From Humulus lupulus (taxonomy: Eukaryota > Streptophyta > Magnoliopsida > Rosales > Cannabaceae), in NCBI RefSeq assembly GCF_963169125.1, contig NC_084802.1, forward strand, positions 21,545,107-21,609,106: a stretch of 64,000 bases of DNA, given 5' to 3'. Each line of letters opens with the position of its first letter. Position 1 is the first letter of the stretch. Of this stretch, positions 35,901-46,308 are shown piece after piece. The notes under the pieces are model-generated. The model was not told the origin of the DNA. It saw nothing but the letters and a program-made list of their open reading frames with translations, and did not search any database. A program made the position numbers and the translations under genes.

Positions 35901-38153
35901 TGGGAATTACGAGCTTTCTTTAGTTCACTGTAAGTTAATATAAAATTGAGTTTTCTATTTCATAATTTGAATATGATATAATAGACCGAAGATTTCCTCA
36001 TCATAAAATTTTACTATACTTTTAACTTTTCATCTTTCTTGAAACAGAAAATTATTGATCTATTTTCTTTCGTTCTTTCTGGTATTCACATGATTGTTTG
36101 TGTGCCTGTTTTTTTTTCTTCTTATTCTTCATCTTTAACGTAATATTTCCATAGCTTATTATCATGATAGTTTGGTTCTTACATCCATTTATCCTACATC
36201 TAATCAGGGGCTCTGGGACGTGGAGAGAGATGCTGATGAATCAAAAGAGTGCTGCGTTTTACGGGTGTATTTGAATGTTGTATTTTTAAGGAGAACTGTT
36301 TGGAAAGGTTTTCTTCTACCAATACTTATTGTTTTGATTGATTAACATGCTCTTTTATGAATAACTAGTTGTGGCTTTCAGTAGTTTGCTGCAACATTGG
36401 TCATTTGGCTGACATTATTGATGAAATTGGAGCTATAAATTCAGCCTTAAAATTGTGTTTATCTAGCATGTCCTGAACATTTACGTACAAGGAAGGGGTC
36501 GTAGATCAAAATCTAATATAGTTTGGTTGAAGGAAAAGGAAATTTTAAAGTAGTTTTCTTATATAAATTAAATTGACGGGATATGAAGGCCTTCTATGAA
36601 ATTCTAATTTAGTTTTTAATTTTCTGAGACTACTATATAATTTAAATCACGTGGTAGCTTTCTTTTTCAAACCTGTAACTTGTAATTTGGGAATTTAGTG
36701 TTGGGCAACTGTCAGATTAATTCTTTAGGGGACCAAAGTGACTTTCCCTTTCAAATTATCTTGCATAAAACTGCAAACTATAGTAGAATAATTTGAGATA
36801 ATTTTGAAGTTGAGCAACAACTATAACTATTAGACTCCAAGCACAAGACCTCTGGACTTTGGTTAGTGTCTTGTGTACAAGCATATTTTGATAGTTTTGC
36901 ATGAGGATGGCCTGTTTGATCAGAAGATTTTAGCTTCAATAATTGTTTGTTTAGGACAACCGTTAGTCTTGCTGCAAGCTGTATATCTCTCAGAGGCTTG
37001 CATGAATGCACCTTTGCTGCATTACAACATCTTCATATTAGAAATCCAATTTTATTGTGGGGTTCATTTGATTTGTAATGGGCGTAAGTAATTGCAGGTA
37101 AAATAGTGCAGTCTACGTTAGAAGAATGTCGAGAAGCTTATGGAACCTGGATAAGCATGGTATTTTTAATTACTCTCTCTCTTTCATCATATTATGATTT
37201 TTGTCTAATACATGTTCAATTCATAGTTTACTTTGTTTGACTAAGGATGTAAAATTGTTGTTTCCTTCAGGCGCATGAGCTGTTAAAGAAGAAGAACCTT
37301 GAAAAACAAAAAGGTTGGACTGCTATACACTTGCTTAGTTGGAGAGTTCTCAGTTCACGCCTTCTGATTTGTTTAGGGCAATATCATGATGTTTTCGTAA
37401 AGCCTTTTCATACAACATTCTATAATAATATTTATTTGTTCTTCATTGACCAGAAGAAAATTCTGTGACTACTGTTGCTCCAAATGGTGAAGTACACTCT
37501 GAAAGAGAAGAAAAACAATTGGAATCATCAGAGAGGATAAATGAATCTAGTGAACAATTGAGAGTGCAGAATGTCTCAAATTTTGTGGCTGTTAACCACC
37601 ACGTAAACAGATTACATCAAGCAAAGTTGGGTGATGTTTCTTCTTTTGTATCATGGATCAGTGAATTTATGGCGAGAATCTATTCATCTATGAAAACTCA
37701 AAGCAACCTTTCCCTGGTCGTGGCTATAATTTTTTTTGTTATTCTCCTAATGCAGGTACGATTATTTGATTTCTGTAGTTTTGTTCAAATAATATGATCA
37801 GTAGCATGATATAGATATGTGTTTGCTCTGGAAAATGTGGGATCTGTATATGTATTTTTTTTTTACACAAGTTATTAGCTAAATTGTTTTTTTTTCTTCA
37901 GTTGAGCATACTTGCCCTTCTAGCTAGACCTCAACACATCCATGTACACTCACCAGCAGAGTATAATATGGGCATGGACAGCAAATTGGGTGGTGGGAGA
38001 ATATCATCTGAAGCCTTGGTTTGGTTGGAAAAGCGAATGCATCACCTCAAAGATGAGATGTACATGGTTGAGGCTCGGCTTGAGAGAATGCGACATGAGC
38101 ATGCCTTTTTGAAATCTCAACTCGAAAATTTTAAGCCTATTGGTGAAGCCTAG
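29942..38153 (+). CDS. VAD1: VAD1-like GRAM/VASt-domain membrane protein
   Basis: This is an orthologue of Arabidopsis VASCULAR ASSOCIATED DEATH 1, a regulator of cell death; VASt domains are related to StAR-type sterol-transfer proteins of membrane contact sites. I place 18 coding exons: 29942-30097, 30493-30552, 30637-30687, 30780-30845, 32104-32199, 32344-32445, 32893-32990, 33084-33271, 33996-34036, 34127-34214, 34310-34396, 34513-34567, 35618-35684, 36208-36307, 37098-37159, 37271-37313, 37454-37755, 37902-38153. All have GT/AG borders and consistent phase, giving 637 residues without internal stops. Domains: Ser/Pro-rich N-terminus (1-60), GRAM about 62-165 (EEYRQLFRLPPEE, GHMYLFVHYICFYSNIFG), acidic linker, VASt about 273-440 (VNFVESFH, HLVIETSQEVSDVPYGDYF), hydrophobic segment about 538-562, coiled coil about 595-631 (WLEKRMHHLKDEM). 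The other host genes here are broken; this one looks intact. Confidence 0.95.
31000..31140 (-). repeat. Possible antisense LINE-type remnant in VAD1 intron 4
   Basis: On the minus strand a frame reads SSIWHRVKFWVAIWVFKTW, with the W-rich spacing often seen at the end of plant LINE-derived proteins. Intron 4 (30846-32103) is the longest in the gene, which an old insertion would explain. There are no clear ends or target duplication. Confidence 0.25.
35278..35415. repeat. Tandem duplication of 69 bp in a VAD1 intron
   Basis: Two copies, 35278-35346 and 35347-35415, each start gtctggatgttgtg and continue gttagattatgaaag. They lie in intron 12 between the exons ending at 34567 and starting at 35618. 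They are diverged and do not touch a splice site. Confidence 0.75.
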
Positions 38154-39330
38154 ATAGCTAAAAGCTAGTTGTATATCTGTCTCATTCTCGTGTTCATAAA
38201 ACCGGTATATACTATGCTCTTTTTATTCTTTTCTAAATGTTTTTATTGTCCTTGTTATGCTGTAATTTTTAGAATTTTCTTTAATGTTTCGGCCAAAACC
38301 GATAGGGAAAGCCCAAAAAGAGAAAAAGAAAAAGAAAAGAAGAGGAGGATGTTATGATAGGAGTCAACTGACTTTTGATAGGGAACTAGTCCAACGTGAT
38401 ATGTAGAGTGACTTGCTAAATAATGCCTTGTTTGATTATCTCTGTGTAACAAAAGAGAGGGAATTGGTGATGAAAGCTTAATTACAGTTGAAGCTTTGCA
38501 ATGATATATTTTTTATTATGGAGCTCTTTATCTTTTAAATTAAAAATTTAGCAATCTTTTAAAACTTGTATTTTGTTCAACTTAGTGATAATTGAGGACA
38601 GAATGCCTTTCTTTATGAAGTAATTGAAAAAGTGTAACCATTGACACAAGTTTGCAACATTAGTATAAATGAAATGGGTTTTTTTTTTTTTTTTTTTCCT
38701 ACTGTGTTGCGAAATCTCATGTGTTATGTGAATATAATAAAACCCTCTTTAAATATATAAGTGGTAAAAAATAGTCTTTAATTTTTTTTTAGAAAAAATC
38801 TATGTTAATAAATTTTGGACAAAATAACTTTTTCGACATACTTCTTCATAAAGGAATTGATCCTTTTAGAAATAAATAAACTAAAATGCCTCTAAAATTA
38901 CTCCTAATATAAAGTATCTCTTATTTGTTCCAAGTGTTAAAATTCCACTCGTGGAACTCGAAAGCTATAGGGTGGCCTGGGTAGGTGTTGATAGGGCACA
39001 GTTAAGGGTGGGAATGATTCAAATAATAAGTTGGGATCAAAATCACAAGAATAAGTTGTTAGCTTTGTTTCAAACATCTTAATTGTGTTAATAAAATACT
39101 TGTGAAGTATACAAAATAGAGTTTCAAAAAGAGTAACCCATCTTTCTTCTATGGAGTTCACGGAAGAAATGAAACATGGCTTCCGCAATAGCAAGTCAAA
39201 ATTATGAAGAAAAAAACATGTACAAAATCTCATCTAATTTAATTATTATCATATAAGTATGTGATTATGAAATAAAAGAAATAAAAGATATTTTTGTTGT
39301 TAATAAACATACCAATACACAAAATATAAT
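38154..39330. other. Spacer downstream of VAD1; no gene seen
   Basis: This holds the probable 3' UTR of VAD1 (purine-rich run 38320-38350) and then A/T-rich sequence with a T tract at about 38680-38698. A minus-strand open frame at 38937-39233 has no recognisable domain and lies in low-complexity context. Confidence 0.5.
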
Positions 39331-40194
39331 TGTTACTCGTATTTTTCAAGTAGACAAACACGTGTGACTACCAAGAAAACTTGTAATCTCATGTCAATTC
39401 TTCATACCTAGCGAGGGGATAATTAGCGTGAACTACACTTGGCCAACTCTGACTTTACGAAACGGAGGAGTCTCCGAGGACTGTCGAGAGTCTCGAGTGC
39501 CCTATCCTCAAAGAAGTCCAAGAGACAGAGCCCAAGCAGGATGCTCCCTTCTCGGGAATCATCTGCATCCTCCGAGCCCACATGTCCGCTCATGAGAGGC
39601 GGGGGCCACCCTAACATGCGTACCCACCCACCTTAAACATAAGTGGTGGTTGCCTAGAAATGTGGTGTCCCCTCCGTACAATCGACAACGTGGAATGTTA
39701 GAAGATCAGGACCACCCTTAGGAATAGGTGGTGTGTCGCCTAACATTGGCACCATTACCCAGATGTGGTTGTATGCTTGTGGACATGGAAGCCTCTAAGG
39801 AGCTGCTCGAAGGGAGGAGTTTACTTGACAAACAAGTGTAGGTATGCTTGCATGCCACCTTAAACACACTACACTTTTTTCCTATTGTAATTTGGGATTA
39901 ACCCAGTAATTATATTTTCCATGTACTAAACCCCGATTAGAGGGTATTAATCTCCCCAAGCTGCCTATAAATAGGGTTGGGAATTCATTGAAAAAGCAAA
40001 CCAACTAGTACATGAAAAAATGTTGCCCAATTGAAAACTCGAAGAGAGAGCTTGAACCCATGCAAACTCTCCAGTCAATACAATCGACTTGTGGACTAGG
40101 CTTAAGTAATAAGCTCAACTATGTAAAATCATGACTGTCATTTTCATTTTCTAGTTCTTCTTCATTTTATTATCGTTGAAATCTTGCGTCAACA
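39331..40194 (+). mobile_element. Solo Ty3/gypsy LTR, plus orientation
   Basis: This 864-bp segment starts TGTTACTCG and ends CTTGCGTCAACA. It is flanked by ataat (39326-39330) and ataac (40195-40199), a duplication with one mismatch. A TATA box (TATAAATAG, 39966-39974) is followed about 60 bp on by transcript-like sequence. The small ORFs on both strands at 39423-39636 are in U3 and are not genes. Confidence 0.7.
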
Positions 40195-40389
40195 ATAACT
40201 TAACAAACATAAAATTTCAATTATCATAAAAAAAAAAGGTTTACACCATTTGGGATCATGTGTTTTCGTCCATTACCATTCAAACCCTATATTTTTAGAA
40301 ATTCTATTTTGGACCTCGAGTTTTGTAAAATGTTACAATTAGGACCCTAAGGTCTCAAAAAATATTTTCAAATATATGACCAAAATACC

Positions 40390-41056
40390 CTTAGTTATAA
40401 TAAGGGTTATACCATTGGGACCTTGTGTTTTGGTCCATTAACCATTTGGACTCTATATTTTTAAAATTATATTTTGGACTCTAAAATTGATTTTGGTCAA
40501 AATATTTTCAAATATGACCAAAATACCCTTGCATTTATGAATTAATTAAAAATAAAAATATTTTAATACTCAAATTAAAACAAAGATAAATGTTTTTAAT
40601 TATTAAAAATATATTTTTAAACTAAAAGAATTAATTAAAACAAACTTTTTAATTGACAAAAAAAAGTATTTTACTGAAATAAAATATAATTTAATTAAAT
40701 TTTAACTTAAAATCTTCACTAATTTTTATTTAATTAGTGAAGAATTTTATAATTTTTATTAATGTAACTGCATTTTTAATTAATTTTTTTAATTTAAAAA
40801 TATAATTTTAATTATTAGAAACATTTATTTTTGTTTTAATTTGAGTATTAAATTATTATTTTAATTAGTTAATTCATAAATGCAAGGGTATTTTGGTCAC
40901 ATTTGAAATTGACAAAAATTGGTTTTAGAGTTTGAATTTAAACCTTTTACAAATAACGAGGTCCAAATAGAATTTCTAAAAATATAGGATACAAACGAGT
41001 AATAGACCAAAACACATGGTTTAAAAGGGTATAATCCTTATTATAACTAAAGGTAT
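40390..41056. mobile_element. Inner fold-back (MITE-like) element with arms of about 300 bp
   Basis: The sequence from ttagttataataagggttata can pair with its 3' end (tataatccttattataactaa) over nearly its whole length. The arms share 'gaccaaaatacccttgcatttatgaatta' and 'aatactcaaattaaaacaaa' blocks. The loop centre holds a smaller hairpin, cttcactaa...ttagtgaag (40715-40744). Its arm sequence is related to the arms of the outer element, so one member of a family seems to have inserted into another. No ORF is present. Confidence 0.7.
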
Positions 41057-41059
41057 TTG

Positions 41060-42125
41060 TTTTCCCTCAAAATTCAAGAGATGATGTGGCAAATGAGAAA
41101 GCGGCATGTGGCATCACAAGTCATAGAAAAATGACAAATTATTGAAAAAAGACCGATGGAAAAAATGAATAGGTCCAGGACCTATAGGGAAGTCGACCAG
41201 GCCTAAACCTCCTAGGGGTGGTCGGCCTGACCCCAATCCCTAGGGGTGGTCGGCCTGGAATGCTCAAGAACTGCATGGGGTGGTCGGCCCACTCTATTTT
41301 TTTATAGGGTGGTCGGCCTAAACTCCCAAATACACTTTGCTAGATAAAGTTCATGCTCGTTCAAGTTGAAATCAACAGGCCTAGAACCCAGAAGGTCATT
41401 AGGTCTAGCACCCAGAAGATCAGCAGGCCTAGCACCCAGAGGGTCAACAGGTCTAGCACCCAGAAGATCAGCATGCCTAACACCTAGAAAGTAGAAGGTC
41501 AGCAGATGTAGCACCTAGAGGGTCAACAGGCCTAGCACCTAGAAGATCAGCAGGCCTAGCACCCAGAGGGTCATCAGGCCTAGCACCCAAGCTCTAAAGG
41601 GTCATCGAGCTTAGCACCTAAGTCTCATAGACCAACCAAGACTTAGTGTTTTCCTGAAGGTTTCAATCGTGCATTATCAACCACGATTCGGAGAAACAAC
41701 AAGAAGACCCACGATCTCATAATCATGGGGAGGTGGACACGTATCTCCACTCACATTGATCGTGTACCAAACCACGATCCCTAGTCTTACTGATTATGTA
41801 CCAGCTCCTGAGTATTAAAATAAAGGACCTAGCCCAGAGCTTCATTTAAGAGGGTTGGTTTTGGACGATTCTGGGAGGAATATTTTGGGGGAGAGGCTCT
41901 AGGAAAATCTGTGACGAGTGAACTCTTCAGCTCATCTTTGTAATTGTGAACAAGTGATTCAATACTAAAGACTAAGTGAATTATGTTATTACTGTTTATC
42001 AGAACATGACTGAACCACTATAAAATTATGTATGCTTGTTTAGATATTTGTACTTTGTGGTATATTTATATTTATCACGTTCAAAATGTGTCGTATATTG
42101 TACATATGATCGTTGGCCAATTTTA
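41060..42125. mobile_element. Unclassified, probably LTR-like insertion with minisatellites
   Basis: This lies between fold-back arms and has the composition of an LTR: four GGTGGTCGGCC repeats (about 41217-41319), a 24-bp minisatellite (41377-41626) and a unique 3' half with 'gattcaatactaaagactaag'. It may end at actcaaca near 42133. Neither end nor a target duplication could be fixed. Confidence 0.35.
41377..41626. repeat. 24-bp minisatellite
   Basis: About ten units of the type aggcctagcacccagaagat with a 24-bp period start at 41377, 41401, 41425 and 41449; a 31-bp unit follows, then the period resumes at 41504, 41528 and 41552. Because 24 is a multiple of three, it leaves a repetitive frame open on the minus strand, which is not a gene. 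Confidence 0.9.
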
Positions 42126-42584
42126 TAACTCAACAACATTTTGGTCATATTTGAAAATATTTTGACTTTAGCGTCCTAATTGTAACATTATTACAACAAG
42201 GTCCAAAAGAGAATTTCTAAAAGTGTGGGATCCAAACGGTTAATTGACCGGTCTAAAATTGTATATCCCCTTAAAAAAAACTTAAACAAATAATTTTTTT
42301 TGTTAATTTAATTACTTGAGTTTCTCGAGTTTTTAATTTGTTTAATTAACTAGTCATTGATATATATACTCTATATTTTTCCTCACTAAATAGCAAAAGA
42401 TATATTTTTTTTTAAAATACGGACTACAAAACCCTAAACACAGCTTTGCCTGTTTCTCTCCATGGGCCGTGGCAGTCAGTCTTATACAATTTTACAAACG
42501 CCGGTCGATCGTTTTGTCGAGTGGAGAATTCCGTCGTCGACGTAGTTCCGTCGCATTCCGACGTGTTTGTCTTCTGCATCAATG

Positions 42585-42606
42585 GGGAGGAAGAGAGAGA
42601 GAGAGG
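42585..42606 (+). repeat. GA-rich microsatellite just after the bystin start codon
   Basis: The run aggaagagagagagagag follows ATG 42582. In the ATG frame a TGA comes after nine codons, while the bystin-like sequence (HDEITRQPF...) is in another frame. An indel of repeat units is the simplest cause. Confidence 0.6.
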
Positions 42607-44334
42607 CATGACGAGATCACTCGGCAACCATTCCAAGGCAAAAAATTATTAGCGACTCCAAAACAGCGATCGAAACCGAGGAAGGAAAGAAAGCATCATC
42701 AGATGGAAGATAATCTTCTTTCTTTCGGTATGAGCTCGAAGATTCTCAAAGAGGCTCTAACTCAGCAGAGGGAAGCTGAAGACGAAGAGGACCTCGCCCA
42801 AAACCCGAACAATTCCTTATATTAACTCTCATACAAGAGCCGACCCACCACGACGATGATGTCATTCATACTTTTGACGGCTTCGTTGAAACTCAAACGA
42901 CTACGAAGTGAGTTTTTTTCTTTTTTCGTTTCTTATATATATATATATATATTTCAGGGTTTGTTTTGCATGTATTAATTATTGCAATTTTACTAGTTCC
43001 AATTTGCTATAGCGACCCGAAAAGAGAACTTCTTGTATTTGAGCTGTGTGAATTGAGTAGAGTTTATGTTACGCTATATATTTATATGCATTCAAGGGCT
43101 GTGATTAATTTGAGTGGATTTCACATGCAGCAGTTAATTAGTTAATTATGTTTATTGGCAAACTGAGTACGTATATAGTAGTATTAATAATTACCATGCA
43201 GTGATGAGGCCAGGTTTGAGTCACGTGAGGTGGTGTGATGCTTGTAATTGAACTATATATAACTACTAACTGAGTTTGTGCCTCTTCACTTTTGCCTAAC
43301 CTTACTAAAGTTGGGGACCACTAGTAATATCTATATAACAAGTGTGTAGATAAATGAAATTTTTGCTTTTAAAAGTTTTTTATTTTTTTAATATTAACTT
43401 TAACGGAATATTATTATATTTAACAGAATATTATCATATTTAATTGTAATTTGTAAACACTTAAACTTAATTAAAATAAAATAAATAATTAAAAAAAATT
43501 AAAATATGATATTTTTTAGATATTTTACAATAATAATTATTTAAAAATAATAAATAATTGAACAAATTGAAATACGATATTTTACAATGATAATTATTTA
43601 AAAATAATAAATAATTAAACAAATTAAAATATGGTATTTTTGAAATATTTTACAATGATAATTATTTAAAAATAATAAAATCATACGTTTTATAACTTAA
43701 ATAAAATTTAATTAAACTTAAACTACTTATTAGAATAATATCATATTAAACATAATGTAATCTACTGTAAATTAGCAACAATATTTAAAAAAAAAAAAAA
43801 ACTAGCAAGAAACTTAAATTTAAAATCACGTATAATATTTAATATTACATCAAACATATAATATATAATCTCTTGTTGTCAGTCCCAAATTAAAAAACTA
43901 AAACAAACATAAACTTAAACAAAAATAAATAAATTATTTAATTAAAATAAGATATTTATTTCAAAATTTATATGACATTAATATAACTTTAATAAAAATA
44001 ATTAATAAATTCTATAAATAAAACTAAGCAAACGTGCATATTACATGTTGTTTGTATCTAGTATATATATATATGTCAATTTCTCTGCAGATGCAAGTAC
44101 TCAAGAGGTACTGAAACCTCAGACCTTGTTCTCTTGGGTAGTTTGGGTAGTTTGTGCCTGAAAGAGTGAGTGAGAAATAAGGGTGAGAATTCAGTTTTGA
44201 AATTCTTGAAGAGCATGCAAGTCATCTTTTTTTTCTTTTCTTTTCAGTCTAATAAAAAAGAGAAGTTGTTGGTGGAAATTGATGAAGAGGACGAGAAATT
44301 ACTGGAGGCATTCTTATCAAAGGAAGGACTTCAG

Positions 44335-45221
44335 ATCAACTTGAGAATATAAGAGCATGGATTCAAGAATAGAGATGTCACAAAAATAAATAACACAATA
44401 TTTTATTATGGTTCGACCCAAAAAAGATTACCTACGTTCACTTAGTCACTTTTATTAATATTTAAGTTTAAAGAACCATAGTTTCCGGCGAACTTACATC
44501 GCCAGTTGTTCAGTAGTCCTCCTTCGCTTTTACAATACATAAGGACTTGTTATTACAATAATGGAGTTTCGACATTATGAATTCCCCCCCCCCCAATCCC
44601 CTTTTATTTCTATCATCTCCTCTTATTTATAGTGAGGAATTTAGGGTTACAATTAGATCATGGGCCTAAGTTATTGGACTTGGCCCGTAAATAATACAAA
44701 TACAATTATATTTGATAAATGACAACTTTGTACACCTTTGCTAATTCTGTTAGCGCAGATGTGTGTTGAACGAACAAGATCCACCTGTTAGCGTTTAATG
44801 ATTTTCCTTGTGCGAACATAGATTGAAGAATGTGGCTACACGACCCAATTCCTTCTGTTAGCACTTGGTAGATTGCTTTGTACTTTGTGAGAACAGGAAG
44901 TACTTTATACGTTGTGAGAATAGGAAGTACTTTGTACTTTGTGAGAATAGGAACTCCTTTGTGCTTCGTGAGAACAGGAAGTACTTTGTACTTTTTGAGA
45001 ACATGAAGTACTTTGTGCTTTGTGAGAATAGAAACTCATTTGTGCTTCGTGAGAACAGGAAGTACTTTGTACTTTGTGAGAACAGGAAGTACTTTGTACT
45101 TTGTGAGAACAGGAAATACTTTGTGCTTTGTGAGAACAAGAACTCCTTTGTGCTTCATTCATCATCCCTTTATAATTGTTATTTTATGAAATGTCATAAA
45201 TGCCCAAAAATGGGTATAACA
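44335..45221 (-). repeat. 3' LTR of the Tat-like element, terminally truncated
   Basis: It begins atcaacttgagaat, matching 55125 onward in the other LTR, and ends GGTATAACA. It joins directly to bystin exon sequence ending ggacttcag. A TATA box lies on the minus strand at about 44627-44634, and a C tract at 44584-44595 is not in the other copy. Confidence 0.85.
44881..45150. repeat. 27-bp minisatellite in the left LTR, ten units
   Basis: Ten units of the type tactttgtgagaacaggaag with a 27-bp period. Variants with 'aactcctttg' occur at units 3, 6 and 10. The equivalent array in the other LTR has nine units. The array keeps several frames open on both strands, which is an artefact of the period. 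Confidence 0.95.
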
Positions 45222-46308
45222 TTTGTTGCCCAAGTCAGTTTTCGTGCTTTGCACAATTCTAACTTAGTTATGTGAGCAACGTTCCCATTCCTTTTTGGAA
45301 CTAACAATATTCAAATTTCAAATAATTTAAATATTAAAAACTATAGAATAAAAATATATTTATATTTTCAAATAAAGATTTAATAAAAATATCAAGAATT
45401 GTTCCATAGGCGCTCTTTTTTAACAACCACCACCTAGGCTTGTTGACTCTTGCACTCCTGCATGTACTTCGTGTAGCTTCTAAATGCTTTTGGATTCTCT
45501 GTGCGCCTCGTGTACATAGATAAGCAATAGCATATACATAACGCACCCGAACAAATGTTATCCTTTAAATACAGCTATGGGCGAGCACGTATTGATTCCT
45601 ATTCACATTTCTTGTGAGGGGCTTGTGCGGATAGGTTCTTAAGCAATTCCATATTTCTTTTAATATAATCTCGAGCGAATAGATCCAATGCCCTTTTTCC
45701 TGAATATGCTAGCTTTTTATACACACTTTAAGACCATTAAATGACTCGCGAACAACTTGTCTCTAAAGCACACATACAAACAGCCTTACTCTGGTGGCTT
45801 TTGTGATGAAAACAAACAAATGGTCTTTGCATACATAACCAACGAACAGGAATCCCAATGGGTTTGTATGTCGTCTTCAACCTCAACCTTGTTATTCTTA
45901 TACATAGAACAAGTGGTTTTTTGAGGCTCTTCTTTACTGTGGGAAACAAACAGACCAATTTACTCACATATATTCCACCCTCGTTTGCTTCATTTAGGCC
46001 GAAAATTTTCTTAACATGACTAGTTGATAGACCAACATTGAAACTTTTCTATGAAGACTACGTAACTGCTATTTCATGTGTTTTTTGTGGGCTCTGTTTG
46101 CTTCTTATATGAATAGGCAAACACTCTTTTCCTTGTTTTCCTTGTTTTTGGTTTTGTTTGCTATAGCTATAAGAATCTTACCTTTTCCTTTCCTTTTCAA
46201 GTACTTGGTTTGCACGATCTCAGAGGTGTCCGATTACTTTTACAATCTGGTTAGGCCTCGTTCTTCGAAGTGTATAAGGATCTGTTTGTCCCTATTTTCT
46301 TCTGATCT
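45222..46308. other. Interior of the Tat-like element next to the 3' LTR; no gene seen
   Basis: This AT-rich sequence has no recognisable coding region. The part after about 46040 may be the leader of the antisense ORF that starts at 46309. No clear polypurine tract is visible beside the LTR. Confidence 0.4.

Larger units (their letters stand above)
40237..42265. repeat. Outer fold-back element, arms separated by insertions
   Basis: The left arm (about 40237-40390) carries 'cattcaaaccctatattttt', 'tctattttggacct' and 'gttacaattaggaccctaa'. The reverse complement of about 42130-42265 carries the same order of blocks. The inner fold-back element (40390-41056) and a segment with minisatellites (41060-42125) lie between the arms. 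Confidence 0.55.

Noticed and set aside
38937..39233. 98-residue minus-strand ORF downstream of VAD1
   Set aside because: No domain recognised, unusual composition and no supporting signals; left as spacer.
39423..39636. Overlapping ORFs on both strands
   Set aside because: They lie in U3 of the solo LTR 39331-40194; mirror-frame artefact.
41302..41514. Minus-strand ORF with LLGARPVD repeats
   Set aside because: It is the translation of a 24-bp minisatellite.
44858..45275. Long overlapping ORFs on both strands (repeats of FVLCENRKY and its mirror), and the same at 55482-55931
   Set aside because: They are produced by a 27-bp minisatellite within LTRs; a period divisible by three keeps frames open. 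No start context, and a different unit number in the two LTRs.
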